Below, in pieces: positions 43,701 through 55,800 of a DNA stretch of 64,000 nucleotides. The notes beneath the pieces were generated by a model. That model did not search any database. It was not told the DNA's origin and saw only the letters and a program-made list of their open reading frames with translations. Origin of the DNA: Sitta carolinensis (Eukaryota > Chordata > Aves > Passeriformes > Sittidae); assembly GCA_032173965.1 (NCBI GenBank), contig CM063288.1:20061501-20125500 (forward strand). Reading direction: 5' to 3'. Within the stretch, counting starts at the first letter, position 1; every line of letters starts with the position of its first letter. A program made the position numbers and the translations under genes.

Positions 43701-46700
43701 TATGAGAATACCATTATGGATCATGTCTATATGTAAGCAGAGTTCCTAAATTCTCCTTTCACAAAACTGTTTAACCTTTCTTTGGCAGGGAGGTCTCAAG
43801 TGTTCAGCATAGTAAGTAAATGCTTTCTACTTCTGGGAAGAATAATTCATATAGTGAATTTTAGCCTCTTTGTGGCTTTTCTCTAAGCTAAAATTTCGGT
43901 TTGTTGAGGCAGTTCTCAGGTAGCCGTACGTTACTGCAAGTTTGAATATCTATCTACAGTTAAATGAGCTCTAGAAACAGCCCACAAATGCCAAAGCCAT
44001 GTCCACGATGTGGACTTCAGCTTGTATGCAGCTGGAGCCGGGGTATCTGCCCCATGCAGCTTAGCTTGTACCTTTTTACCTTGTGCCCAGTTTGGTGTCT
44101 GATCTCTGGTTGTTCTTGGTGAGAGGCACTTTGAACAGACAGGTTGAGTAAGTAAACGTGGAGGCAGTAGTTTGGATCTAGTTAGAGAGGGACTGCAGGA
44201 TATCTGGTGATGGGAGAGGGAGAATACCTGTACCCCAGCTGTAGGAAATTATTTCCAAGGAGCATCCAGGCATCTCAAAGAGATACTTTTACAGATACAC
44301 TTCAAGTTCTAGTTAGAAATTATAAATGTGGACTTTGGGGATGTTATTGTTGCCTCAGTGATTCTTATTACTTTGGGATATTGTTGCTTTCATACCTTTT
44401 TTGCTGCTTTACAAATCTTAGACAACAATCAACATGTGTGTGATGTGACTCTGGAATCACTAATTCCAGACTTAGCTTACGTGACTAATATTCTAAGCTT
44501 TGGGCATCTGTTACCCACAAGTAATCTGAGCTTTTTTCAAAAAGAAAAATTTGTTAACATGTTGGGCAGAGATAAATAAAATTTAACAAGAACAGTTTTA
44601 TTAGTAACCAAGAACTTTTTAAATTCCTTATTAGAATATTTTGATCTAGATAAGTCATATTAAGAAAACTCAGTTCCTGCAGAATCAGGCCAGTACTGAA
44701 AGGCCAGTATTTTTGCCACTTCTGTGAGGAAGAATAACATGTAATGTAAGGAACCATAATGTAAAGGGTAATGCCTTTTAGATCTTTTTGGAAGGTGAAT
44801 GTAGCACATAAAAGAAAAAGCCAGTGGGTAAAATGAATCAACTTCCACACACAAAAAAAATGTCTTTGCTAAAAAAGCTGTAGGAAAAATCTGACAGCCA
44901 TGTTAGAGTTACTTTTCATTGTCAGCAATGCAAGCAATAGTGAAAAAATAACATTGGCAAAATGTCTCTCATTTACTCCATTTGGAATTAGAAGCTTTTA
45001 ATTAAAATACTTCTAGCTTCTGGGAGCAGTTTGTATCCAAGACTTAGGCCTTGTCTTAGTGGAGTGGCTGAATTATTTGAGATGCCATGGCTGCAAAATT
45101 GCATGTCCCTTTTCCTGCAACTTGCAGGTCTGTTAATGAAATCACTGGTTGTGCTGATGCTCTCTGTGTCTCAAGAATGTCACCAGGTGATGTTTAATCA
45201 TGAGATAACAATCTGTGCTTACAGATGTGACTCTCCTATTCCTTTAGTAAGTATAAGATAAAAAGCAAGGTCCAGTGTTGCTACTACCGTGGAAAGATAG
45301 TACTTTTTAACTAACCTTTTCAGAATTCATTAACCTTGTCCTTTCACTATAATCTCCTTTCTTAAAACAAATATTTAAAATTTATCTGATGCAGCTGTTA
45401 AGCGCTACTTTTCCAGGGAGTAGCTACTGCTATGTCATTCCTCAATTTATAAATTACTACTTCTTTTGAAATCTGTTTTTTTAAGGAAGGGATTTTTTTG
45501 CTCTGTAGATTCTATATTTGAATATTTTAAAATTATACATACAAACATTAATAGCTTCTAGAACTAGAGTTGGCACAAGCAGAAATATAATTCTAATCTA
45601 TGAATCAGCATTGCAACACTTTTACTAAATTCTTGTTTAACTTTTTTAGGTACAAGAAAACTCACCAGGGCACAGAGCTGGATTGGAGCCATTCTTTGAT
45701 TTTATTGTGTCTATTAATGGTTCAAGATTGGTAAGTGTGTTGCTGTTTTATAACTTTTAATGTAAACTATGTGTTGAGAATCTGATATTTATTGGTAAAC
45801 CAATGGATTTATTTAAATGTATATAAAATATTTCTTCTTACTTTAAAATAAGGAAGGCAAACTGCGTCAGGAATTGATTTCCTTCACCCTGTAGGAACCA
45901 TTCTATCGAGTTTAGCTGGAGATTGAGACAGACATGCTCTCTGCAGACATCTGCACCTAGACAAAATTGCCTGCTCATCCATCCCTCATGGCTTATGCTG
46001 GTGCTCTCGTACTTCTGTCTGCTTCCATGAGAACTCACAAACTTCACATAGTCCAAACAGGCTGAGTGGAAAGCTGCTGTCAGAGCTGTTGGCTGGGCAG
46101 GAGGCATGGGGAGAGCTTTGAAGCAGAGCTGTCATCAAACAACAGACCATCATAGCAGTGGAAAAAAACAGCTTAGGAAGCTCTGCACCAGTATGCCTGG
46201 ATTCAAGAAAGCCTCTGAACCAATTGAAGTGTTCTCATTTTTGGAAAGTATGACCTGTTACTGTGAAGTCCCAGGGTTTTTCCGGAGTTGTATTTTAGAA
46301 TTCTGAAGGGATTGGAAACTTTTGTTACAAAGCAGCTGTTAATGCATGTTCTGGTAATGCACAGCGTAGCACCTTTGAAATACAAGTGTTGCTGTAGAAC
46401 TGAATGCTTGTTCTGTCAAACACTGACCTCTTGTTTAAACATTTGCAGAATAAAGACAATGATACTCTCAAGGACCTGCTGAAAGCAAATGTTGAAAAAC
46501 CTGTAAAAATGCTTGTGTACAGTAGCAAAACACTGGAACTGCGAGAAACATCGGTAACCCCCAGCAACATGTGGGGTGGGCAGGGCCTGCTGGGAGTGAG
46601 CATTCGCTTCTGCAGCTTTGATGGGGCTAATGAAAACGTCTGGCATGTCTTGGTATGTATGGACTTGGAAGCATTCTCATTCCTGCTGTTTCTGTCTTTC

Positions 46701-49700
46701 TGTTGAAAAGTAACTTGCACGGGATGTAGCTAACAAGTCATGAGGTCAAACTGGTCTCATTGATCAAACTGGCTGTGATTGATTTTGGGTTTGGGAAGAC
46801 TTTTATTCAAATGTATATTTGTGAGTATACTGTCAAGTCTTGTATTTAAATGAATGGGTTTGTACAATACTCAGAGATACTGTATTTGGTACAACACCAG
46901 AACCATATGGAAAGGGACTGCCATAGAGCCACTGTTTCATTAGGTGATTACTGTGTTGAAACTTTGACCAGTTTGTCTGACCCAGAGATTGTGTGAAGTA
47001 CATATCTGTCTGTTCTGCTACACCCTGACAGTTATATAGTGTTTTGTAACTTTCCATCTTAAAATCAGGAAGTGGAGCCAAATTCTCCTGCTGCATTAGC
47101 TGGACTTAGACCTCATAGCGACTATATCATTGGAGCAGATACTGTCATGAATGAGGTAAGTATATAAAAATAAGGTCTTTATTTTTTAAAAGCTAAAAAC
47201 CCAGTTGTACCAGGGCAGTTTGAAACATCCCTGGCTCTTTGTTCAGTGTGAATGGCAGTCAAATGCAAAGAGGAAGGAGCTCTGGCATGGTGCCTCTTCT
47301 TAAAGAAAATCTTGGAAATAAGAACTGCTCTTAAGTGTCTTCATGAAGTCAGATACAAACTTTTGTACTCTAAAATTAATATTTCGAATAGCAGATTTGA
47401 AATCTGGGTTGTGCCACGTCTTCTGAATTGTGCTAGCAAAACACATTTTAAAGTTGGTCTTGTGATAAAACAGCAGTACTGCAACAAGTGGCTGTTATCA
47501 GAGTCCATTACAGAAAGTCAGGGCTAGGATGATCAATCTAACGCCAAATGATAAAATAAAGACAAGAAAGCCTTACTCATTTTTATCTTTTTGCAGTCTG
47601 AAGATCTCTTTTCCCTTATTGAAACGCATGAAGCAAAGCCATTAAAACTTTATGTATACAACACAGACACAGATAATTGTCGGGAAGTGGTGATTACTCC
47701 AAATTCTGCTTGGGGTGGAGAAGGCAGGTAAGGAGATAATGTGTTACAGGGGGATGGGGCAATTTTCTTACAGCACTATCCTGAAAACTGCTGGGCTTAA
47801 GTTTTCTACAAAGACAGAAAAAGAGTTTTATATCAAAAGTGTTTCTGCTCTAATAAATTATATATTTACTTGAAATTCAGATGTACTTACTAATGAGAGG
47901 GGTGTAAATCAGTAAATTAGCTAGTGCATAAAGTGCAATGGTTGCTTTCTGCATTAAATTCCAAATAGTCATTCGTTTGTGGTATATCCTTGAAGTTTTG
48001 TGAGTAGCCAGAACACAGCACTGCAAGTAACAGCTGTGAGTTGAATTCCAAGCTGCTGGTATAGCTGCTTGGTTTAAATAATAATTAATTTTATTTTGTG
48101 CTGAATATTTATTGCTAAAGCTACAGAATTTCCTTTCAATTGTTTTGTACTGATTATTTCTCCACAGAATGTGAGGCAATGTGGGGGCAGGAGGGGAAGG
48201 TTGTACAGCATTTACCTTGAAACTTGTTGGTATCTTGAGTTGTTCAGGTGTTGCTTGCTATAGTCAGTAGTTGTAAAGTCATTTACCTGACTTAAAAATC
48301 TTCATATTTTAAAAGCCTAGGATGTGGCATTGGTTATGGATATTTGCATAGGATACCTACTCGCCCATTTGAAGAGGGAAAGAAAATTTCTCTCCCCGGA
48401 CAGTTGCCTAGTGCATCCCTCAGTCCCCTCAAAGATGGTTTCACAGAGGTAAGTTGTGGTCCCTCTCTTTCGCCTTGGTAAAAATGGATGATGATGTTTA
48501 TTGCTGTTCTGCTTCTCTTGTTTCATGTAGAAACAAACCCTAATACTCAACTTTCTTTTCTCTTTCAATAAGGTTCAGCTTTCATCAGTTAATCCCTCAG
48601 CCACCCTCCCTCCTGGGTCAGTAGGCCTTGAGCAAAGTCTTTCAGGACTTTCTATTAGCTCACCTTCAACTACTGTCAGTAATGTTCTCAGCACAGGTAG
48701 GTATTGGAAGGAACTGACCTGAAATGCATGGCTTTTCTGGCTTTTTTTTGCTCTCACAGATGTTTCTAATTAATTGAATAGAAGGCAGAAGGGAGAATAA
48801 AACTTTCTCTTAAATTTTTCTTAACCAAAAAAGGTTAATATACTGGATTTGTGCCTCACTTGCGAACAATTTCTATTAAAAATACTATGTATATTACTTA
48901 GAGTACTATTTTTCTTATCAGCATTTTGATGTTAAGGCAAACAGTAATTCTCCAGTAAGCAATTACTTATTTGTATTAGGGAAAGAAGATGAAGTGTTGT
49001 ATGGTTAAAATCCATGTTGTTTCCCTGTGTACCCCACCAGGTGTTCCAACAGTTCCATTATTACCACCACAAGTCAGTCAGTCCCTTACCGCTGTGCCAC
49101 CAGTTAACCCAGCAACTACATTACCAGGTGAGTAGGTAAAATTTCTTAAGGCATTTCTGAAACAAAAGTCTTATGGGAGCCAGGGAAGAGAGCTGTCTTT
49201 TCCACTGCTTTTTGGGGAAGGTATAGCTTCATACAGCGTATGCATTTCATGTCAGGCCTCTCTCTATGCAGCTTCTACAATGTGAAGAATTATTTTCCTT
49301 GGAGAATGTCCACAGCATGTCTGTAGCTCAGAGGAGTGACCTGGCAACAAGAGTTACAAGTTTACCTTTTAGGGCTCCTGGCACAGTGGATGCAGTATTC
49401 AGGATTTCTCAGGAAGGTTTTGCTTTGCCATTTGCAACATTTTAGGAAACACATTTTTAAATACTCTGCTTGATCACTATTCCTAGTATAAATACAGGGC
49501 TAACAATATAGAATTTATGTTGCAGTTACTGTTTCTGAATTATATAGGAATTTAAACTGGTATAATACAGGTAAAAGTCTTTCTACAGCATGGTTGTTTC
49601 CTGGTATAATGAACATTTCAAACACTACTATTCCAGAAGTATTCATGAGCAGTAAAATAAGGATTGTATAGGATTTTGCTGCGGTATTGGTGTGCTGGTA

Positions 49701-52130
49701 CAGGATGCAATTGTGCCTTCTAAAACACTGAAGGAGTTGTATTTTATGTTTTGCTTATTTTGAGACAAGTAGATAAAGATGTGTCTGTTATATAACTCTT
49801 GGAGGTACAGCCTCTAACACAGAAAAGATGTGCAGTAGAGCTCAGTGCATGCAAACATGGGCAGAGAACTCTCACAGAAGCTGAACTTGTTAGTAGTTTT
49901 CTATTTTCTCTAGGCAGAAAAATATTATTGTCCTTTTCTTCCCCAGCCACCCAATCCACCCCTTCCCTAAACTTTGCAAATACAAATTTTCCTTTCACCT
50001 TTTTCTCTGAATAGTATAATTGCTTTTTTCAAAGCAAATTAGAATATTTGTTGCAATCTGCATGGATGTACTAGAGAAATTGTTCTTACTAAATATTTTA
50101 AAATTTAAAATATTTAGTAAGGTTTAAAATTTGAGTGAATTTATATGAAGTTCAACTTTTTTGAGATTTAAAAATAAATTCAAACCAAATTTGCATATAT
50201 CTGACCTGAGAGCTCTTTGGGTCAGATTATGTCAGCCTTCACGGCATATGAATTCATGGGTAGGTAAAGTGCCTGGGTTTTAATCAAAATCTCTATACAG
50301 TGGTCTTGCTTTAAGACTTTTCTCCTGTCTGTCTTCACACTGTAGTATCAACAGTTTATTTCTGAATTAGCCTTTTCTGAACTAAACACAAAGCAAGAAT
50401 AGAGCCCTTATCCCAGAAATTAAGCTCTTCTAAAGTGGAAAATTCAGGAGCAGAAGTATGTTCCATAACAAACACAATGATGGATGGGCATGAGTTGCAT
50501 TCATTGTATGTTTCTCTTTTACTTTCAGTCCTTTCTGATTTGAAGGTTCCTTTATCTTGCCTTTTGATATACCTTTTTGTGATTAACTCTAGTCACAAAC
50601 TAAGTAGAAAAGACTAGTAATAGAGTGATAAATATTAGGGATCAGGGAATACTGTATATTTAATCATATTATTATTGTTTGCCACTCAAATTGGGAATGG
50701 AGAACTTGTGGTATAGTGCTGTGGTGAAACAGCTATCTGTGTTGAAAGCTGAACTTGGAATGCACACCTAATTCTGAAATAAGATGCTGCTTTCCTCAGA
50801 AAAATCTGAAAGGTTTGGGATCATGTATTTGCTAGTCCAGAATTCCTGCAGGAATTCTGCAGGAGAGAGGTATCTGCTCTCACTGGGCATCTTAAAAGCT
50901 GAAATTCAGGTGAATTTGCATTCTTCCATGTAAAAAGTATAATCAAGATACAAAGCATGTTTTAAATTATCAACAAGATCTAAGAAACAGAGACAATTTT
51001 AAGTTTTCAGCTGTAACTGTTCCCACTCTTCTCTTAGGTCTGATGCCATTACCAGCAGGGCTTCCCAACCTGACAGATCTGTCCAAACTTAATTTACCTG
51101 CACCACAGATTGTTCCAGAAATGATACAGCCTGGTATGTGCTTCTGCAAACTGAAACTCTGTAATTAGCTCTAATAGACCCATCTGGGAGAGTCCTGAAG
51201 GGGATAAATTAAATGTTTGGCTGAGACAGGAGTGGATGTTAGTGCCCAGATCAGGTAGACAAGGAATATTTCTTTAGATAAACTAATCCTAAACCTATGT
51301 CCGTGTTTAGATGTTTTCATTTTTTATTACCTGATTTATATCTCAGAAGAGATTGTGCCAAAAGTGAAAGTATATTATTTATGGGTAAAAGAAAATATGA
51401 AGTGTTTCCTTGTGAGCTAGATGAGGAGATTGGAGCTCCCTGAACTGAGTGCCAGAGTTATGAACTAATATTAGATTTACAGTCTTGAATTCAGCAGAAC
51501 TGCTGAAGGTTGCACATGGAGTAAGCAAAAAAGATGCTGGAAGCTTATATGGAATATGGTTTTGTTAACTTCTTGTTTCTGGCAGTTTCAGTGAAGGCCA
51601 GAGAAACCTAATCATCAGTGTTAATGCATTAAATACTAGTACTCTGGGGAGGTACACGCAACCTTGAATTTACTCTAATTCTTCAATTCTGAAATCTGAA
51701 AAGTATCAGGCTTGAAATGAGCCTGCTGAGTCAGTGCTGCACAAACACCATTTGAGGTGTCTCTGGTGTGCAGCAGCTCACTGCCTTTTCTTTTCCCTTT
51801 TTCCTCTTTAGGTTTGCAACCCCTGCCCCCTTGCCACCTCTGCACCTAATGGGAATAACACCTCTATCAATGCCACCCAAGTGTGTTCCTATGCTTCCTT
51901 TGGTCACAGAGGCATCTACAGTACCTACAGATTTGCTTCCCTCTATTACTCAAGCTGGAAGCTTTTCCATCAACCCAGGCACTACTGAAAATATAGAGGA
52001 GGCCTCTGCACTCACCTTGGATAGTTCTACTCCAACTTCCAGGGCAACTACTGTTGACAGAGCAAATGAATCCTCTGCAGCTAACGAGAAAACAACTGGA
52101 ATTACAGATATACAAGTTTCTGAATCATAA
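37457..52130 (+). CDS. GORASP2: Golgi reassembly-stacking protein 2 (GRASP55), apparent frameshift in last exon
   Basis: GRASP55 tethers medial-trans Golgi cisternae through oligomerising PDZ domains anchored by N-myristoylation. Coding exons are 37457-37519, 45650-45730, 46449-46652, 47069-47155, 47597-47727, 48316-48448, 48573-48696, 49041-49127, 51038-51133 and 51812-52130, all GT-AG. The protein begins [20 protein letters not shown] (myristoyl Gly2), followed by PDZ1 ([18 protein letters not shown]... ) and PDZ2 ([20 protein letters not shown]... [18 protein letters not shown]), nearly identical to the human protein. The Ser/Pro-rich regulatory tail starts around exon 6. The exons sum to 1325 nt, one short of 442 codons. 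In exon 10 the phase set by exon 9 gives LQPLPP and then TAA at 51847-51849, whereas the homologous tail ([12 protein letters not shown] to the TAA at 52128) is one frame over. The break is at the C5 run 51826-51830. A weaker exon 9 donor at 51138 would also restore phase. Confidence 0.96.
37520..45649 (+). other. GORASP2 intron 1, about 8 kb
   Basis: This intron separates the 21-codon first exon from the PDZ exons. It contains the CR1 copy at 40.34-41.03 kb, a short GTT repeat near 40045 and T-runs near 38467 and 38592. No nested gene or RNA is recognisable. Confidence 0.8.
40340..41030 (+). mobile_element. CR1 LINE 3' fragment in GORASP2 intron 1
   Basis: A plus-strand CR1 of nearly 700 bp. 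'cagtggaaaaggacctgggg', 'ggccaagaaagccagtggca', 'agctgagggagcttggggg' and 'ggctgcccagggaagtg' are hallmark CR1 segments, and it ends 'ttggactcgatgatcataga' and 'catgagattctatg'. The reading frame is decayed and a stretch near 40720-40770 looks inserted or diverged. Confidence 0.92.
45731..46448. other. GORASP2 intron 2, nothing recognised
   Basis: The intron between the exons at 45650 and 46449. Short open frames only. Confidence 0.7.
46653..47068. other. GORASP2 intron 3, nothing recognised
   Basis: A short intron between the two PDZ-coding exons at 46449 and 47069, with ordinary AT-rich text. Confidence 0.7.
47156..47596. other. GORASP2 intron 4, nothing recognised
   Basis: A short intron. 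A 91-codon open frame in it has no recognisable feature. Confidence 0.7.
47728..48315. other. GORASP2 intron 5, nothing recognised
   Basis: An ordinary intron that splits a Ser codon (AG|C) in the second PDZ domain. Confidence 0.7.
48697..49040. other. GORASP2 intron 7, nothing recognised
   Basis: A short AT-rich intron between the Ser/Pro-tail exons at 48573 and 49041. Confidence 0.7.
49128..51037. other. GORASP2 intron 8
   Basis: An intron of 1.9 kb with no recognised exon or repeat family. Its one notable structure is the perfect inverted repeat at 50085-50121. Confidence 0.7.
50085..50121. repeat. Perfect 16-bp AT-rich inverted repeat
   Basis: CTTACTAAATATTTTA (50085-50100) and TAAAATATTTAGTAAG (50106-50121) are exact reverse complements around the five-base spacer AAATT, inside GORASP2 intron 8. 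In RNA it would fold as a weak AU-rich hairpin; in DNA it could extrude a cruciform. Confidence 0.95.
51134..51811. other. GORASP2 intron 9, nothing recognised
   Basis: The intron before the last coding exon. Apart from the GTATGT donor used here at 51134, a second GT at 51138 (GTGCTT) could serve as a weaker donor and would change the phase into exon 10. Confidence 0.6.
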
Positions 52131-52870
52131 CTCCAGATCACTCTGTTGGATTGGCTTGGTATTTATTTAGCCATGGGATACATATTTGAAAAGCAAGCTA
52201 TCATTAATTTCATACTAGTTTGTACTTAATCTTTACAAGTCCTGTAAATAATATGGAGGTATAATAAAAATAAAAGGGGATTTATAAAGTGGGGGGGGGG
52301 GGGGGGGGGGGGGAGGAAGAACTTGTATGTTACCAAAAAAAAGTCAAGGTGGTAAATAGAGTTCCACTGCCAAACTTTGAGGTATATGTTTTTAATATAG
52401 GCTGACAGCCTTACCCTTCTAGGTTTGTCCTTGCTTATAATCAGCAATTTTTGCTTCTGATAGAAATGAAGCGGGTCTTGCGTGTGACATTTACGTACCA
52501 TAGTTCTTGTTCTTTGCAAGTATCTTCTTTCTACAGTGGGGATGAGAATGTTTAGTCTGAGCTGTGAATTTTAACTCTGCGAAACTTCCACCTAAAGATA
52601 TTTCTGTTAAAATTGCTGAGTGGCCTGTTAACTGACATGTTGTTATTCAGCTGTACACAGATCTTTATCTTTCAGCTTTTGAGAGATGCTCAAGCCATGT
52701 TTCGTGACCACTGCTGCGTTGTTTCATACGCCCACTGTAAAACGGCATTTGGAAGGGAATACGTGGAATGCTAAATGTAGCACACAATTTGGCACTTCAT
52801 GACTACTGTAAGATCAATTAATGGATTAAGCATACATATAGCAATAAACTCCTGGAATTTTATTCTTTGT
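52131..52870 (+). other. GORASP2: GORASP2 3' UTR with two poly(A) signals and a G23 run
   Basis: After the TAA at 52128 the first AATAAA is at 52263-52268 and a second at 52843-52848. A run of 23 consecutive G begins 22 bases after the first signal, at 52291-52313. Use of the proximal site would remove the G-run from the message or put it at the cleavage site. UTR extent is inferred from the signals. Confidence 0.65.
52291..52313 (+). repeat. Homopolymer of 23 G
   Basis: An uninterrupted G23 tract lies in the presumed GORASP2 3' UTR, immediately followed by AGGAAGAAC. Such runs can form G-quadruplex structures and are hard to sequence, so its length is uncertain. Confidence 0.95.
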
Positions 52871-55800
52871 GTGACAAAATAGCTTTTTTTTTTTTTTAAT
52901 CCTTTAAGTCTAACTTTTTAGCTTAGCTCTCTCTAACACAGATCTGTGAAAGGGACCCTTTCCAGAGGAATGGGTCTAAGAGGAATGTCAGACATCTTAA
53001 TGGCAGGCAGGATCAGCACTTGTGGTTAAATCCATTGCAGCAATGAGTCATGAAATCTGTCTGCATATGATTCATACTTGGCTTTTTAAATTCATATTTA
53101 GAACAAAAATTGCAGATTAACTTTACATGATACACTTGTAGAAACTGTTATGTGCACTGTACTCCAGGTGATAGCATTTGCTTTTTGTTATCAGGTACAG
53201 TTGATGTGGAAAGTTCAGTCCTTCTATATTACTGTGATTTCATTTATATGTGTTTGCTACAAGCATATGCAAACTTACCCATATCATCAGCAGGCTCGAG
53301 CTGAAGTCTGTCTCAACAGCTGTGTAATTAATTTTGGCAATGTAGTTTGCCTAAGCAGTGTTTGGAAGAGCAGTTGCATCTGACTTCTGTTCATAGAATA
53401 ATGTCTCAAATAATTCGTTCAAGTGGAAGCCTTATCTAATATCTGTTGTCCTGTCTTATCTTTATCATCTAAGTATTCTTCTTTCCTCTGACCACTGCTG
53501 CACATTTCTCATCATCGGTTTTGGCAAAAGCCCATGTCAAAGACAAACCCCAAATACTTTTACATACTGTGAGCAGTTTCTTTTCTCAGCTCCTTGGAGT
53601 GTGAAATCCCTATGCCTTGCTAAGTAGGGCACTTGCTGTTTCTCAGAATGTATTTTTATTTACCTTTGTAAATCCAGTGTTGTATACCTCAGAATTAAAC
53701 CTTGACATGAGAAGAAGGATATTCCCTCTTTTCTTTCCTCTAACAGAGCAAGTATGTTGGTATCAAGCTTCATTGAACGCCCACGTCCAACAGCCTTTCC
53801 TGCAACTTTGTTACACACTTGCAATGCAAGAAGAGTAAAAATATGTTTGTCACAAACCAAATTTAGAGCAATTGCTTATTGTAATCATATGTTTTGAACT
53901 AGAGTCCTTGGGTAGATGTTTTTTTCTTGCAGTATGGCACAGTGTTCTCTGGCATGATTCTAGAGCTACAAACTTTCATAGGTCTTGTGCACTTGTCTCT
54001 AGTAGCAGACAAAAGAAGATGCTTAGTCTGAAGTTTTGCATTTCTGTTAGCTATTTTAAGTCCCTTGTTGCTGACTATATATCCAGCCTTTTGACAGCTA
54101 TGAGAGCAGTGGAAGTAAGGCAGTGTTACCATCAGCAATTCTGCTGAAGATAATGTGACTTCAGATTTGGAGGTGATTCAATGGTGCAGATTTAAACTGT
54201 AATCTCTCAGCTAAAAAGTCATAAACATTGTGAAGTTGAAAAGTTACTACTTAAAATGAAAACACAGGCCTCGAAGTCATACTACTGTACTCTGTCCCTC
54301 TTTTTTTAATTCCCTCTACTCAATGTGATAAAATTGTACTTAATCACTTCAGGCAAGGGTCTGTTAATGACTTGATTTCCCCCCATAAAGAGAAAGGATA
54401 AATAGGAACTTAAGATACACCAAAGGACTGACAGCTGATGTAACCTTGTTTGCATGAGTTCATATATTCAGCTGCTAATGAACAGTTATGAGCAGTTAAC
54501 AAGTCCTGACAGTAGATGAAGATAGATGTACCATGAACATCCTCTACCTTGCATGTAATTAAAAATTATTTACGTGTGTATGACCTACTGTGAAATGAAT
54601 ACGGTAATTTCCTGCTCCACCACAGGCTGATCTGGGGGCTGTGTTCACTGGCACCCTGGATTTGTGAGGACAGGGTTGCCTCAGGAGCCATATGCTGAAG
54701 AAGTGCCTTTTGCAGTTTGATGCTCTGCTGCTGCTCCAGGAAACAGCTGCTCAGGCTGCAAGGTCAAGGCAGGAGTGTGGACAAAGCACTAATGGTGAAC
54801 GTTTCGTAGCTGGGAGGGAGATCATGGGGCTGTGTCTGAGCCTCTGAAAGCCATCTTTTAAATCCTGTCCACATCAAACCTTGTCGCAATTGGAGCTCTA
54901 TTCGTTCTCGGGAAATAGCTGCGCAGGGCCACGAGATGGCGTGCACTAGTTCCTGTTGGCTGAATTTACAGGATAAGACTCAGCAACGAGGGCGGTTGGT
55001 TCCTGCCGCCCCACCCCCACCAGCAACTGTAGTCAAATGGATGCCAGCTGGATGCAGAATGATGGTGCTTGGGAACTGTAAAACCAACTGATCTGAAGGC
55101 CGAAATGGGCTGAGCTTAAGTTATTTCTAGTTTCAGAGTGTTGTTGGCAGTTTGCTGACTTATGTCAAGCTAAACATGGGACTGGGTGAAAGTTTTGAAG
55201 AAAGCAAATCCTTACAAGCAGGGACTTGTTTGAGATACTGTAATGCTAAAGGAGAGGCCTGGATAATTGTTCCAACCTCTCAGTGATCTGTGTGCCGATT
55301 AGGGAATTAAGTTGAAGAGGGCAAGATAAGGATCAGGGATGTTTGATTGTGGCACTGTGTCTTCCTTGATTATACATAGACTTTGTCTGTACTAGTCAAA
55401 CACGTGTTCACAATCACTAACATGGAGGCCTAGCTGGCACCAAGCTCAGATTTTTGGACTTGGACACCTAGAATCTGTTTAATTTTAGATTTGAATCCTG
55501 TAATGTTAGGCAAGAATCAGACTACAGAAGCATTTCTTCACGTTTAAGTGTCTGTAGTTCATAACTCATTCTTGTAATCCTCCTCTGTACATTCTGCGTG
55601 GTAGTACCAAGGCTTAATATATATTTGTGCAGTCCAGCACATTGTCTTGCACTATGCTATGCCTCCTAGTAAAAACCTGTGTAGGTCAGAAAACTAAAAT
55701 CTCCAGTCTGTAATATCTGTGGAGAAACTGGTTTTTTTAGCTGCAGTCAGAGCCAACACCTGTCATGGCACAGTTTTAAAGTTAAACACCTGAAGTGTAA

